Both the position numbers and the translations under genes were made by a program. The notes beneath the pieces were generated by a model. That model was given only the letters and a program-made list of their open reading frames with translations, made no database searches and was not told the DNA's origin. From NCBI GenBank assembly GCA_030824115.1, contig JAVBYI010000004.1, positions 124,001 through 188,000 of the forward strand: a stretch of 64,000 nucleotides of DNA, given 5' to 3'. This DNA is from Rhodocyclaceae bacterium. GTDB lineage: Bacteria; Pseudomonadota; Gammaproteobacteria; Burkholderiales; Rhodocyclaceae. Below are positions 54,002 through 62,003 of the stretch, piece after piece (position 1 is the first letter of the stretch; each line of letters starts with the position of its first letter).

Positions 54002-55579
54002 ATGTTCCGTATTTTCAGCAAACGCAATGAAGGCGCTGGCGCAGATGCCATCAGTACCTTTCTTGCCACGCTGACCGGCAGTCCGGCTGCCGTGTTGCAG
54101 CAAGTCCTTGACTGGATTGAGGAGCAGTCCGGTAGCGGCACGCTGGATGTGGCGAACCTGTTGCGTGCGGATGAACGGCTTGGCAGCGTGCGCTGCGACA
54201 TTGAGACCGAGATAGCGCGGCAGCGTCATCTGGGCACTGCGCAGCGTCTGCTGCGCAGCTATTGCGAACAAATCGGCCAAGCCTATGCCCGCGTCGCGCG
54301 TCAGTCGCCTGCCGGCCATGCCGAGGCAGTGTTGCTGCACTTGCGGGCAGTACATTTGCTTGGGCGCGCCAGCCGGCTCGCGCGTGCGGTTCATGAGGAT
54401 GTGGCCAGTGTGCGGACGGAGTGCCTGGCACTGTTTGCCGCTGCCCACAAGGCAGGCATCGCCAACGTGCGCAAGCCGCCTTATGCGGGCATGTCAGATT
54501 CCTCGATTGCCCAGGAACTGGCCGTGACCCTGCTGTGGGAAACCGCGCCTTTCGATACCCTGACAGTAGAGCAGGTGGAGTATCTGGAGCGCCTGTTGAC
54601 GCACGGCAGTGCGCAAATCATCATGAAATCGTCTGCTGGCGCGACCGCCCCTTTTGCCGTGCTGGCCAATGGGCAGGTGCTGCCGCCCGCCAAGGCGGCC
54701 GGCGCTACCCCCCTGTTGTTTATCGGGCCCGGTCCCCTCATGGGACAACTCACCAGCCTCCTCAAGCTGCGTGACGATGCCGCGTTGCCCTCCTGGGTCG
54801 GCGAACCTCTCCCCAACACCGACAGATTGACACTGAAGGGGCTGGCCAATCGTCTGTCCGCCACCTGGGAGCGTAAGCAAATCGCCCGGGGCGGCGAACG
54901 CAAGCCGCGTGGTGACAGCATTTGCGTGACTGGCGGCTTCGCCAACATTCGGCGTGTTATCGCCTATGCGGCTTATGTGCGTGGCGGCGGGAAACTGGAT
55001 GCTTACGATACGCGCATTCACGTCATCAGCGACCGGGTGCGTGAAGTCATGGTGGGGCTGGAAAAAGACAATCGTATCTATACGCCGCTGGAGACGCTGG
55101 TTGCGATGGAAACGGCAGGCGAAAGCAAGGCGGTCGAGTCATGGCTGGTACAGGACAGCAGCCCACAGGGTTATAGCCTGGCTGTGCCGGGCTATCGGCC
55201 CTGGCTGACGGTAGGCAGCCTGCTGGCCGTGCGCGAAAGCCAACAACTCGACTGGCATCTGGCGATTGTGCGGCGCCTGTATGGGTCGGCGAAGACTCGC
55301 CGTGTCGGTCTCGAGATTCTGCGTGGCATACCGTTGCCCGTCGGCATGGGCGAAGCAGGTCAAACGGAGAATGTGTCACTGGCCGAACTGCGCGATGCCA
55401 TTTTGCTGAACACGATGGAGCAACAAATGCTGGTGACCCCCTTTGCCTGCCAGCCGTGCAGTGTTCATTTGCTGGCCGGCCAGTTTGGACGGCGGCGCTA
55501 TGGTGTTGCAGAACTGATCCATGGCAATGCCGACTACAGCCTCCATGCCTGCGCTCCCGTCGAGGCAACTACTGCCTAG
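54002..55579 (+). CDS. Conserved protein with PilZ-like C-terminus, paralogue 1
   Basis: This 525-residue soluble protein has a long helical N-terminal two-thirds and a C-terminal beta-rich part. The latter reads SWLVQDSSPQGYSLAV, LTVGSLLAVRES, WHLAIVRRLY and VGLEILRGI; DSSPQG fits the DxSxxG half of a PilZ signature, but the RxxxR half is not evident. The gene at 56029 has the same architecture (NWEVAEDWGLLDQSNGG, LAVGQLIAVQL, LGVVRW), so they are paralogues. Function is unknown; cyclic-di-GMP binding is only a possibility. Confidence 0.65.
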   Translation: MFRIFSKRNEGAGADAISTFLATLTGSPAAVLQQVLDWIEEQSGSGTLDVANLLRADERLGSVRCDIETEIARQRHLGTAQRLLRSYCEQIGQAYARVARQSPAGHAEAVLLHLRAVHLLGRASRLARAVHEDVASVRTECLALFAAAHKAGIANVRKPPYAGMSDSSIAQELAVTLLWETAPFDTLTVEQVEYLERLLTHGSAQIIMKSSAGATAPFAVLANGQVLPPAKAAGATPLLFIGPGPLMGQLTSLLKLRDDAALPSWVGEPLPNTDRLTLKGLANRLSATWERKQIARGGERKPRGDSICVTGGFANIRRVIAYAAYVRGGGKLDAYDTRIHVISDRVREVMVGLEKDNRIYTPLETLVAMETAGESKAVESWLVQDSSPQGYSLAVPGYRPWLTVGSLLAVRESQQLDWHLAIVRRLYGSAKTRRVGLEILRGIPLPVGMGEAGQTENVSLAELRDAILLNTMEQQMLVTPFACQPCSVHLLAGQFGRRRYGVAELIHGNADYSLHACAPVEATTA

Positions 55580-55606
55580 CCACGGTCGCTGTGTTATCTT
55601 CATCGC

Positions 55607-56032
55607 GTGAACCCATGCGAACTGTGCTCCTCTCCGGGCGGCGATCTGCTTTGGCAGGATGATCGCTGTCGTATCGTGCGTGTCGGCGGTGCCGAGGGAG
55701 AGGGTTTTCCCGGTTTCTGTCGCGTGATCTGGCGGACTCACGTGCGCGAAATGTCCGATCTTGCGCCTGCTGACCGTGCGCATTTGCGTGACGTAATCGA
55801 TGCGGTCGAGTCGGTCGTGTGTCGTGTGATGAACCCGGACAAGATCAATCTGGCCAGCCTCGGCAATGTCGTGCCCCACCTGCACTGGCATGTAATTCCG
55901 CGCTGGACGAACGATAGCCATTTCCCCGCGCCGATCTGGGCCAACCCCTGCCGTGCCGTGCCGGTTCGCGCCATGCCGGAATCCGGTGTTTTGGCAAACG
56001 CCCTGATGGCCATTCTCGGAGACTCGCGATGA
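55607..56032 (+). CDS. HIT-family protein
   Basis: This 141-residue protein has the histidine triad HLHWHVIPRW (HxHxH) of nucleotide hydrolases or transferases of the HIT group, with FCRVIWRTHV earlier. It begins with GTG at 55607 (MNPCELCSS, where the cysteines may bind zinc). It is flanked by the two PilZ-like paralogues and overlaps the second by four bases. The physiological nucleotide is unknown. Confidence 0.88.
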   Translation: MNPCELCSSPGGDLLWQDDRCRIVRVGGAEGEGFPGFCRVIWRTHVREMSDLAPADRAHLRDVIDAVESVVCRVMNPDKINLASLGNVVPHLHWHVIPRWTNDSHFPAPIWANPCRAVPVRAMPESGVLANALMAILGDSR

Positions 56033-57672
56033 ACTTCGATCTTCCGCCTACCGGCAGCGATCAGCCGCCCGCTTTTGTTGATGTCGAGCAGTGTCGCGAC
56101 TGGCTGGCGCAGTTGCCGGTATCGAGTCCGGTGCAGGCGCAGGTGCATTTCCTGCGCCAGTTGCATCTGCTCAACCGCCATACACTTGGCGGGACAACGC
56201 GCCTGACGATGCTCGAAATGCTGCGCGAGACAATCTGCTTCGTGCAGGGCGAAAGTGCCAGGAAATATGCCGGCAAGCCGCTGCCCCTGGCGCCGCCGGA
56301 GCAGGCCGCCCTCGATAGCGCACATGGCCTGTGGCAGGCGCTGGCGACCGGCTACGTGCGTTGCCTGGAGGCCTGTGCGACCGAGGCGGAATTGAAGGGA
56401 CAGGCGGCGCTGATCTGCCAGCGCGCCCTGGCGACTTTGGTTGACGACCATGCTGATCTGGTACGTGCCGGCATCCATCCGGCACCGGAGCACTGGCGTC
56501 TGGCCCATCGCATCTTTGCGGCTGCCGAAGCACTCGGTGTGGCGAGTGTGGCTGTGGCCGATGGTCTGCGGACCGACAAGCCACAGGCACCGATGGCGGC
56601 CTATGCGGAACAGATGCTGCTGGCCGCCGCCAGCCTGCATGAGATGACGCCGCGTCATCAGATATGGGTGATGCGCTGGGCGCGACGTTGGGCGCCCAAG
56701 ATTGTTGTCCTGCCGGCACCGCCGTCCTTCGAATCGCGGGCCTTGCCCTTGTGCGTCGATCTTGACAGCCAGCAGCCGCCGGCGTTCAAGCCCTTTGCCG
56801 GGGCGGGCGCACGCTTTCTCGATACGGCCGAGTTGCGCAAGAGCGTCAAGGGACGCATCGAGTTGCTGGCGCGCGGTGGCCCGGATGACACGCCGGCACG
56901 GCTGGGTCTGGGCGAGGATTGCACTCAGCCGGCCTGCGAAGAGGTGCTGCGGCGGCTCTACCCGCGCTGGATAAAGGGCGGCGTGACGCGCCGACATGAT
57001 CGTCAGGTCACGCGGGGTGCCTGCCGTTTCGTGGTCGGTGTCGATGCGATCCACTACTACCTGTCGGGCCATCAACCGTTCAAACCGCCGGCCGAACTGA
57101 CCTCCGAGGAGTTGCGCCGCCAGCGCGAAGAACTGGCGACCTTCGGTCGCATTGCAGAACGCTTTGAAGACGAGTACAGCCGCAATCATGGCTACCAGCT
57201 CGAAAACTGGGAGGTGGCAGAAGACTGGGGGCTGCTCGACCAGTCGAATGGTGGCTTGCGGCTGGTGCGGCCGCTCAAGCAACATGGCGGGCGGCTGGCC
57301 GTCGGCCAGTTGATTGCCGTGCAACTGCCAGGGGCGAGTGGTTTGACGCTTGGCGTGGTGCGCTGGGCGCAGATCCACGCTGAGGAACTGACCACGGGGG
57401 TTCAGCTATACCCCGGCAAAGCGTGGCCTGTGGCTGTGCACGGTACGGGGGTCATGGCCGGGCGCGATCCCTACAAGCCGGGTTTCATGCTACCGGCCGT
57501 GGCTGCGCTCGAACAGCCCGACAGCATCATCCTGCCGCCGGGCAGCTTCAAGCTCGAACGCATCATGGAAGCCTGGATGGCGGAGGGCGCGGTGAATGTG
57601 AAGCTCAAGGCGCTGCTCGATCGCGGGGTCGATTTCGAGCGGGCCAGTTTTGTTGAGGTTGCCTCGCGCTAA
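56029..57672 (+). CDS. Conserved protein with PilZ-like C-terminus, paralogue 2
   Basis: This 547-residue soluble protein is a paralogue of the gene at 54002. It has an all-alpha region to about 380 (LHLLNRHTLGGTTRLTMLEML; LAHRIFAAAEALGVASVAV) and a C-terminal beta part (NWEVAEDWGLLDQSNGGLRLV, LAVGQLIAVQLPG, LGVVRWAQIHAEELTTGVQL) with a DxSxxG-like LDQSNGG. It starts within the HIT stop (ATGA) and its end overlaps the convergent GGDEF-EAL gene by four bases. I know of no function. Confidence 0.68.
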   Translation: MNFDLPPTGSDQPPAFVDVEQCRDWLAQLPVSSPVQAQVHFLRQLHLLNRHTLGGTTRLTMLEMLRETICFVQGESARKYAGKPLPLAPPEQAALDSAHGLWQALATGYVRCLEACATEAELKGQAALICQRALATLVDDHADLVRAGIHPAPEHWRLAHRIFAAAEALGVASVAVADGLRTDKPQAPMAAYAEQMLLAAASLHEMTPRHQIWVMRWARRWAPKIVVLPAPPSFESRALPLCVDLDSQQPPAFKPFAGAGARFLDTAELRKSVKGRIELLARGGPDDTPARLGLGEDCTQPACEEVLRRLYPRWIKGGVTRRHDRQVTRGACRFVVGVDAIHYYLSGHQPFKPPAELTSEELRRQREELATFGRIAERFEDEYSRNHGYQLENWEVAEDWGLLDQSNGGLRLVRPLKQHGGRLAVGQLIAVQLPGASGLTLGVVRWAQIHAEELTTGVQLYPGKAWPVAVHGTGVMAGRDPYKPGFMLPAVAALEQPDSIILPPGSFKLERIMEAWMAEGAVNVKLKALLDRGVDFERASFVEVASR

Positions 57673-60584
57673 TCGGGTTGGGCGGCGGCGAGGTGCATGT
57701 CGAACTCGACAGCACTGACGGGATGCCCATACAAAAATCCCTGCGCCAGCGTACAGGCGCGTGCGCGTAGCAGTTCGGCCTGCTCGCTGGTTTCCACGCC
57801 CTCTGCAACAACTGAAAGTCCCAGGCTCCTGGCCATCGCCAGGATGGCATCGACCAGGGCGCGGTCGGCCGGGTCGCTGGCCATGTCACGCACGAAGGCC
57901 TTGTCAATCTTGACGTGGTGCACCGGAAAGCGCTTGAGGTAGGACAGCGAGGAGTAGCCGGTGCCGAAGTCGTCGATGGCCAGTTTCAGGCCGGCCGCCC
58001 CGGCATCGTTGAACCAGGTCTGAATCGCCGGTGCGTCGGCCAGCAGCACGCTCTCGGTAATTTCCAGCACGATCTGGTGTGGCGACAAACCGTGTCGGGC
58101 CAGTACGGTGAGGATCTGCGTGACGGACAGCGCGTCGGGCAACTGGCGTACTGACACATTGATGGCCAGGTTCAGGTGGTGGCCGGCCTGTTGCCAGGTG
58201 GCGAGTTGGGTGCAGGCTTCTTCGAAGACCCAGGCGCCAATTTCGCGGATCAGCCCGGATTCCTCGGCCAGCGGAATGAACTGGTCCGGGCCGATGCGGC
58301 CACGCTGCGGATGATTCCAGCGCAGCAGGGCTTCGGCACCGGTGACCTGTCCGCTCGGCAGGTCGATGATCGGCTGGTAATGCAATTCGAGTTCGCGGCG
58401 TGCCGTGGCGTTGCGCAGATCGGCCTCCAGCGTGCGGCGTTCCAGCGCGGCAGTCGTCATTGCCTGCTCGAAGAACTGCGCGTTATTGCGCCCGGCATCC
58501 TTGGCGCGATACATGGCCAGATCGGCATTGCGGAACAACGTTTCGACATCGATGCCGTCCTCGGGAAAAAGCGTGATGCCGATCGAGGCGCCGATGTGGA
58601 TCTCGTTGCCGCTCAGGTCGAAGGGGGCGGCCAACAGGGTGATGATTTTTTCCGCGACGATGCCGGCCGCCGAACTGCCTTCGATGTCGACCAGCAACAC
58701 GACGAATTCGTCGCCGCCCTGGCGTGCGATCGTGTCGGTTTCCCGCACGCACTGGCGCATGCGCTCCGCCACGGCCTGCAGCAAGGTATCGCCGATGGCA
58801 TGGCCGAGCGTGTCGTTGACCCGCTTGAACAGATCCAGGTCGATGAACAGCACGGCCACGTGAGTATTCTCGCGGCGCGCCTGCTTGAGGGACTGATTGA
58901 GGCGTTCGGCCAGCAGGGCGCGATTGGGCAGGCCGGTCAGTGCGTCATAGTTGGCGCGATAGGCGATCTCGGCTTCGCTGCGCTTGCGCTGGGTGATGTC
59001 GTGGAACAGGGAGATGAATTCGATCAGCTTGCCCTGGCTGTCCTTGACGGACGTGATGACCTGCCAGACCGGAAAGATTTCGCCGTTCTTGCGCCGGTTC
59101 CAGGTTTCGCCTTCCCAGTAACCGTGGCTGTTGAGATGCTGCCACATGGTCTCGAAGTAGCTCGGATCGTGGCGGCCGGAATTGAGAAAGCGTGGTGTCC
59201 GGCCCAGAACTTCGTCGGCACCAAAGCCGGTAATCAGGCTGAAGGCCGGATTGACGCGCTTGATGATGCCTTGCGGATCGGTCACCATGATCGCCTCGCC
59301 GATGGCTTCGATCATCGCGTGCAAGCGCTCTTCCGATTCCTTGATGGCAATCTCGCGCACGCGCATGGCCACGGCGAGGATGTTGAAGTCCTCGGCCAGT
59401 TGGCCGATTTCATCACCGGGCGACATGTCGATGCGGGTTTCCTGCTGTCCTTGCGTAAAGGCATGCACGCCTTCGCGGACACGTTCCAGTGGAGCGCTGA
59501 TCCAGCGCCGACCAAGCCAGCCGGTCAGGGGCACCACCACCAGCAGGGTGATGGCGAGTACGCCAAGCGTGACCCAGTGCGTGAGTGCCTGTTCTACCCG
59601 CAGGCTTTCGTGGTCTGCCATGGCCAGCAGCCAGGCTTGCTCGCCCTGGGCCAGAGGCATGGCAGCGGCATCGAAAAACGCCCGTGCACGATTGACCGGG
59701 CTGTCGGTTTGCGCATGGTTTATCGGCATGTCCGCCAGCGGGGGAGCATTGGCCAGGGCTTGTGCCGTCAGTGCATAGGGATTGGCCGTATCGAAGCTGC
59801 CGCTGAACAGCAGGCCAAGCCGCATGCCGCGCAGATGGGCCAGTTCCTCCAGGCCGCTTTCCCGGTAGGGCAGGGCAACGCGTATCCAGCCGGCGACCTG
59901 TTCTGCATCGTCCCGTTGGCGGATCACCGGGGCAATTGCCTCGATCAGCAGCGCCCGTTCCACGCGGCGCAGTTGCAACAAGGGCTTGGGTGGTTCACCC
60001 AGACCGGCGGCATCTGCGGGAATGCTGGCCGGCAGATTGACGGGCTGCCAGTCGGGCGTGGTGTGGGTCGAGCCCACCAGCCGATAGTGATCCTCGCTGA
60101 AGATGTTGATGGCACTGAGCGTGCCTTCCTGCCGCGATTTTTGTACCAGAGCCTGGATCAGGCCGTTGCCGTCATAGATCACCGCCTCGGTGGGCAGGTT
60201 GCTGCTGGCATAGTGCAGCAGGTCGCGCGCCAGACGTTTTTTTTCCTCGTCGAAGATCAGCGGCTGGTAGTTGTCGGGTGTGGCATAGTCGGTCAGCAGG
60301 GCAATGCTGGCAATGGTTTCTTCGCGGCGCGCCAGCGAGATGGCGCTGTTGAGCAGTTGCTGCTCGATTTCCGCAAGACGCCGCCCGACATCGCGCAACA
60401 TCGCATGGGCCTCACGGCTGGCGCGCTGCTCATGGTCGCGGTCGACCAGCCAGGTGAGCATGCCGGCCACCAGCAGCAGCGCGATGGCCAACGAACCGGC
60501 CAGCAACAACTGCAGCTTGCGTCGTACCGGCAGGCGCTGCCGGGGCAGATATGCCGCAAGGGCTGAGAACGGAAAAGGCCTCAT
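57669..60584 (-). CDS. CACHE-HAMP-PAS-GGDEF-EAL cyclic-di-GMP enzyme
   Basis: This 971-residue membrane protein has a first helix (LLLAGSLAIALLLVAGMLTWLV), a periplasmic region of about 290 residues (probably dCACHE), a second helix (LGVLAITLLVVVPLTGWLG), HAMP (about 360-410), PAS (about 425-540: RLHAMIEAIGEAIMVTDPQG), GGDEF with an intact motif and RETD inhibitory site, and EAL (EALLRWNHPQRG, ITESVL, DDFGTGYSSL). Both enzyme halves look intact. It converges with the PilZ-like gene. Confidence 0.93.
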   Translation of the reverse strand: MRPFPFSALAAYLPRQRLPVRRKLQLLLAGSLAIALLLVAGMLTWLVDRDHEQRASREAHAMLRDVGRRLAEIEQQLLNSAISLARREETIASIALLTDYATPDNYQPLIFDEEKKRLARDLLHYASSNLPTEAVIYDGNGLIQALVQKSRQEGTLSAINIFSEDHYRLVGSTHTTPDWQPVNLPASIPADAAGLGEPPKPLLQLRRVERALLIEAIAPVIRQRDDAEQVAGWIRVALPYRESGLEELAHLRGMRLGLLFSGSFDTANPYALTAQALANAPPLADMPINHAQTDSPVNRARAFFDAAAMPLAQGEQAWLLAMADHESLRVEQALTHWVTLGVLAITLLVVVPLTGWLGRRWISAPLERVREGVHAFTQGQQETRIDMSPGDEIGQLAEDFNILAVAMRVREIAIKESEERLHAMIEAIGEAIMVTDPQGIIKRVNPAFSLITGFGADEVLGRTPRFLNSGRHDPSYFETMWQHLNSHGYWEGETWNRRKNGEIFPVWQVITSVKDSQGKLIEFISLFHDITQRKRSEAEIAYRANYDALTGLPNRALLAERLNQSLKQARRENTHVAVLFIDLDLFKRVNDTLGHAIGDTLLQAVAERMRQCVRETDTIARQGGDEFVVLLVDIEGSSAAGIVAEKIITLLAAPFDLSGNEIHIGASIGITLFPEDGIDVETLFRNADLAMYRAKDAGRNNAQFFEQAMTTAALERRTLEADLRNATARRELELHYQPIIDLPSGQVTGAEALLRWNHPQRGRIGPDQFIPLAEESGLIREIGAWVFEEACTQLATWQQAGHHLNLAINVSVRQLPDALSVTQILTVLARHGLSPHQIVLEITESVLLADAPAIQTWFNDAGAAGLKLAIDDFGTGYSSLSYLKRFPVHHVKIDKAFVRDMASDPADRALVDAILAMARSLGLSVVAEGVETSEQAELLRARACTLAQGFLYGHPVSAVEFDMHLAAAQPD

Positions 60585-60593
60585 GCGGGAATC

Positions 60594-62003
60594 TTACGGC
60601 TTTTGCCGAAAAGAAGCCGCCGGGGATGGGGTGAAATCAGGGGCTTTTACTTCGTCTGGCGTAACTGGCTCGAACCATTGCAATTGTGCAGCGAGCACTG
60701 CTGGCGTGGCTTCCGAGGCGTCACCCTTGCGTGTGGCGAGGCGGGCGGCGCAGGTTTCCGGGGTGGCCTCCGGGGCAAGGATGGCAAAGCCCACGCCCAG
60801 CGCGCCGGCAAGGCGGGCAAACGTGGCGCGCTCGGCACGTTTGAGGAAGGCGGCGTCGACAATCACCGACCAGCCGGCACGCAAGGCATGCTCGGCAACC
60901 TCGGCCAGATGCGCGTAGGTGCGCAGCGTCGCGGCCGGGCCGTAGATCGTGCCGCCGCTGGCCGCATCCGGGGGCAGGCCGTGCAGGCGCTTGCGCTCGA
61001 CATCGGAACGGATGCGCACCGTGTGCAAAAAGTCGGCGCTGGCAAGACGGCGACTGGACAGCCAGGTCTTGCCGCTGCCTGAAAGGCCGCAGGTAATTGT
61101 CAGCGTCGGCGTCGGGGGAGTGGTGAGCCGCAGGGCGAAGGAAAGATAGTTCAGACTGTCGTCGCGGTTTTCCTGCAGAGCCGCGACCTTGGCGCGCACC
61201 AGGGCACGATAGACGAGGTAGAAGCGCAGCACCGTGAGCGTATCGAAATCGCCGCTGTAGGTCAGCCATTCGGACAGCAGCCAGGTCGCCAGCCCCGGGC
61301 GCTGGTGGTCGAGCAGGTCAAGCAGGGTGAAGGCGATCTCGCTGGCCACGTCGATATGGCGGAAGCCGGTATTGAACTCGATGCCGTCGAAGGGCACGAT
61401 GCGTCCGTCGAGCAGTACGAGGTTGCCCAGATGCAGGTCGCCATGCCCTTCGCGAATCCGGCCCTGCGCCTTGCGGCGCATGAAATCGGTTTGGCGGCGG
61501 GCGAATTCATCCTGCGTCCATTGCTTGAGGCGCGCCAGATGGCCGACGGCATCGGGCAGCAGGCGCTCCAGTTCCGCAAAGTTTTCGAGGGCGTCGGCGA
61601 GGATGGTGGACGGCTCGCCAAAAGTCGGCGCTGGCGGGACGGCAGCTTGGAATGCGGATAGATCGCGCGCAAACGTCGAGAGTTGTGCGCCGGTGAGGTC
61701 GCAGTTGGCGCAAACATGATCGAGCCGTTGCGCTTCGTCGAAGCGGTGCATCTTCACGGCCGGTTCGCCATTCAGATCGACCACCTCCAGATAGAGCTGC
61801 GGTGCGAAACGTCGATTGAGGCGCAACTCTTCTTCGCAGCAAACGCGCCGCTGGTCGACCGTGCTGTAGTCGAGGAAGGGCAAGGTGAGCGGCTTCTTCA
61901 CCTTCCAGGCGAATCCGCCGGCGAGCAGCACCCAGGAGATGTGGGTTTCGATGCAGCGCTCGATGGGGGGCAGCGCGGCGATAACGGCTGCGGGCGCGCT
62001 CAT
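60594..62003 (-). CDS. Aminoglycoside-phosphotransferase-like and P-loop kinase fusion
   Basis: This 469-residue two-domain protein pairs an APH-like domain (residues 1-280; catalytic HGDLHLGNLVLLDG at 187 and DGIEFN at 206) with a P-loop kinase domain (LTITCGLSGSGKTWL, 301-315; Walker B near VIVDAAFLKRAER). Such fusions are common in proteobacteria and without a confirmed substrate. Two 24-bp repeat copies are embedded: AVPPAPTF at residues 121-128 and RRLASADF at about 318-325, just after the P-loop helix. It overlaps the kinase gene upstream by four bases. Confidence 0.85.
   Translation of the reverse strand: MSAPAAVIAALPPIERCIETHISWVLLAGGFAWKVKKPLTLPFLDYSTVDQRRVCCEEELRLNRRFAPQLYLEVVDLNGEPAVKMHRFDEAQRLDHVCANCDLTGAQLSTFARDLSAFQAAVPPAPTFGEPSTILADALENFAELERLLPDAVGHLARLKQWTQDEFARRQTDFMRRKAQGRIREGHGDLHLGNLVLLDGRIVPFDGIEFNTGFRHIDVASEIAFTLLDLLDHQRPGLATWLLSEWLTYSGDFDTLTVLRFYLVYRALVRAKVAALQENRDDSLNYLSFALRLTTPPTPTLTITCGLSGSGKTWLSSRRLASADFLHTVRIRSDVERKRLHGLPPDAASGGTIYGPAATLRTYAHLAEVAEHALRAGWSVIVDAAFLKRAERATFARLAGALGVGFAILAPEATPETCAARLATRKGDASEATPAVLAAQLQWFEPVTPDEVKAPDFTPSPAASFRQKP
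61028..61051 (+). repeat. Dispersed 24-bp repeat, copy 14 (in kinase fusion gene)
   Basis: 23 of 24 positions match, with the flanking TGCA kept. Antisense to the gene and read in the RPASADF frame as RRLASADF. Confidence 0.92.
61620..61643 (+). repeat. Dispersed 24-bp repeat, copy 15 (in kinase fusion gene)
   Basis: 23 of 24 positions match. It lies 568 bases from copy 14 in the same gene. It begins on a codon boundary and is read as AVPPAPTF, a different frame from its neighbour. Confidence 0.92.

Noticed and set aside
58176..60566. 796-codon open frame on the plus strand
   Set aside because: Antisense to the GGDEF-EAL gene, which has intact motifs across the same region.
3855..61643. CRISPR array interpretation of the 24-bp repeats
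   Set aside because: Copies are kilobases apart, in both orientations, and no cas gene is present.
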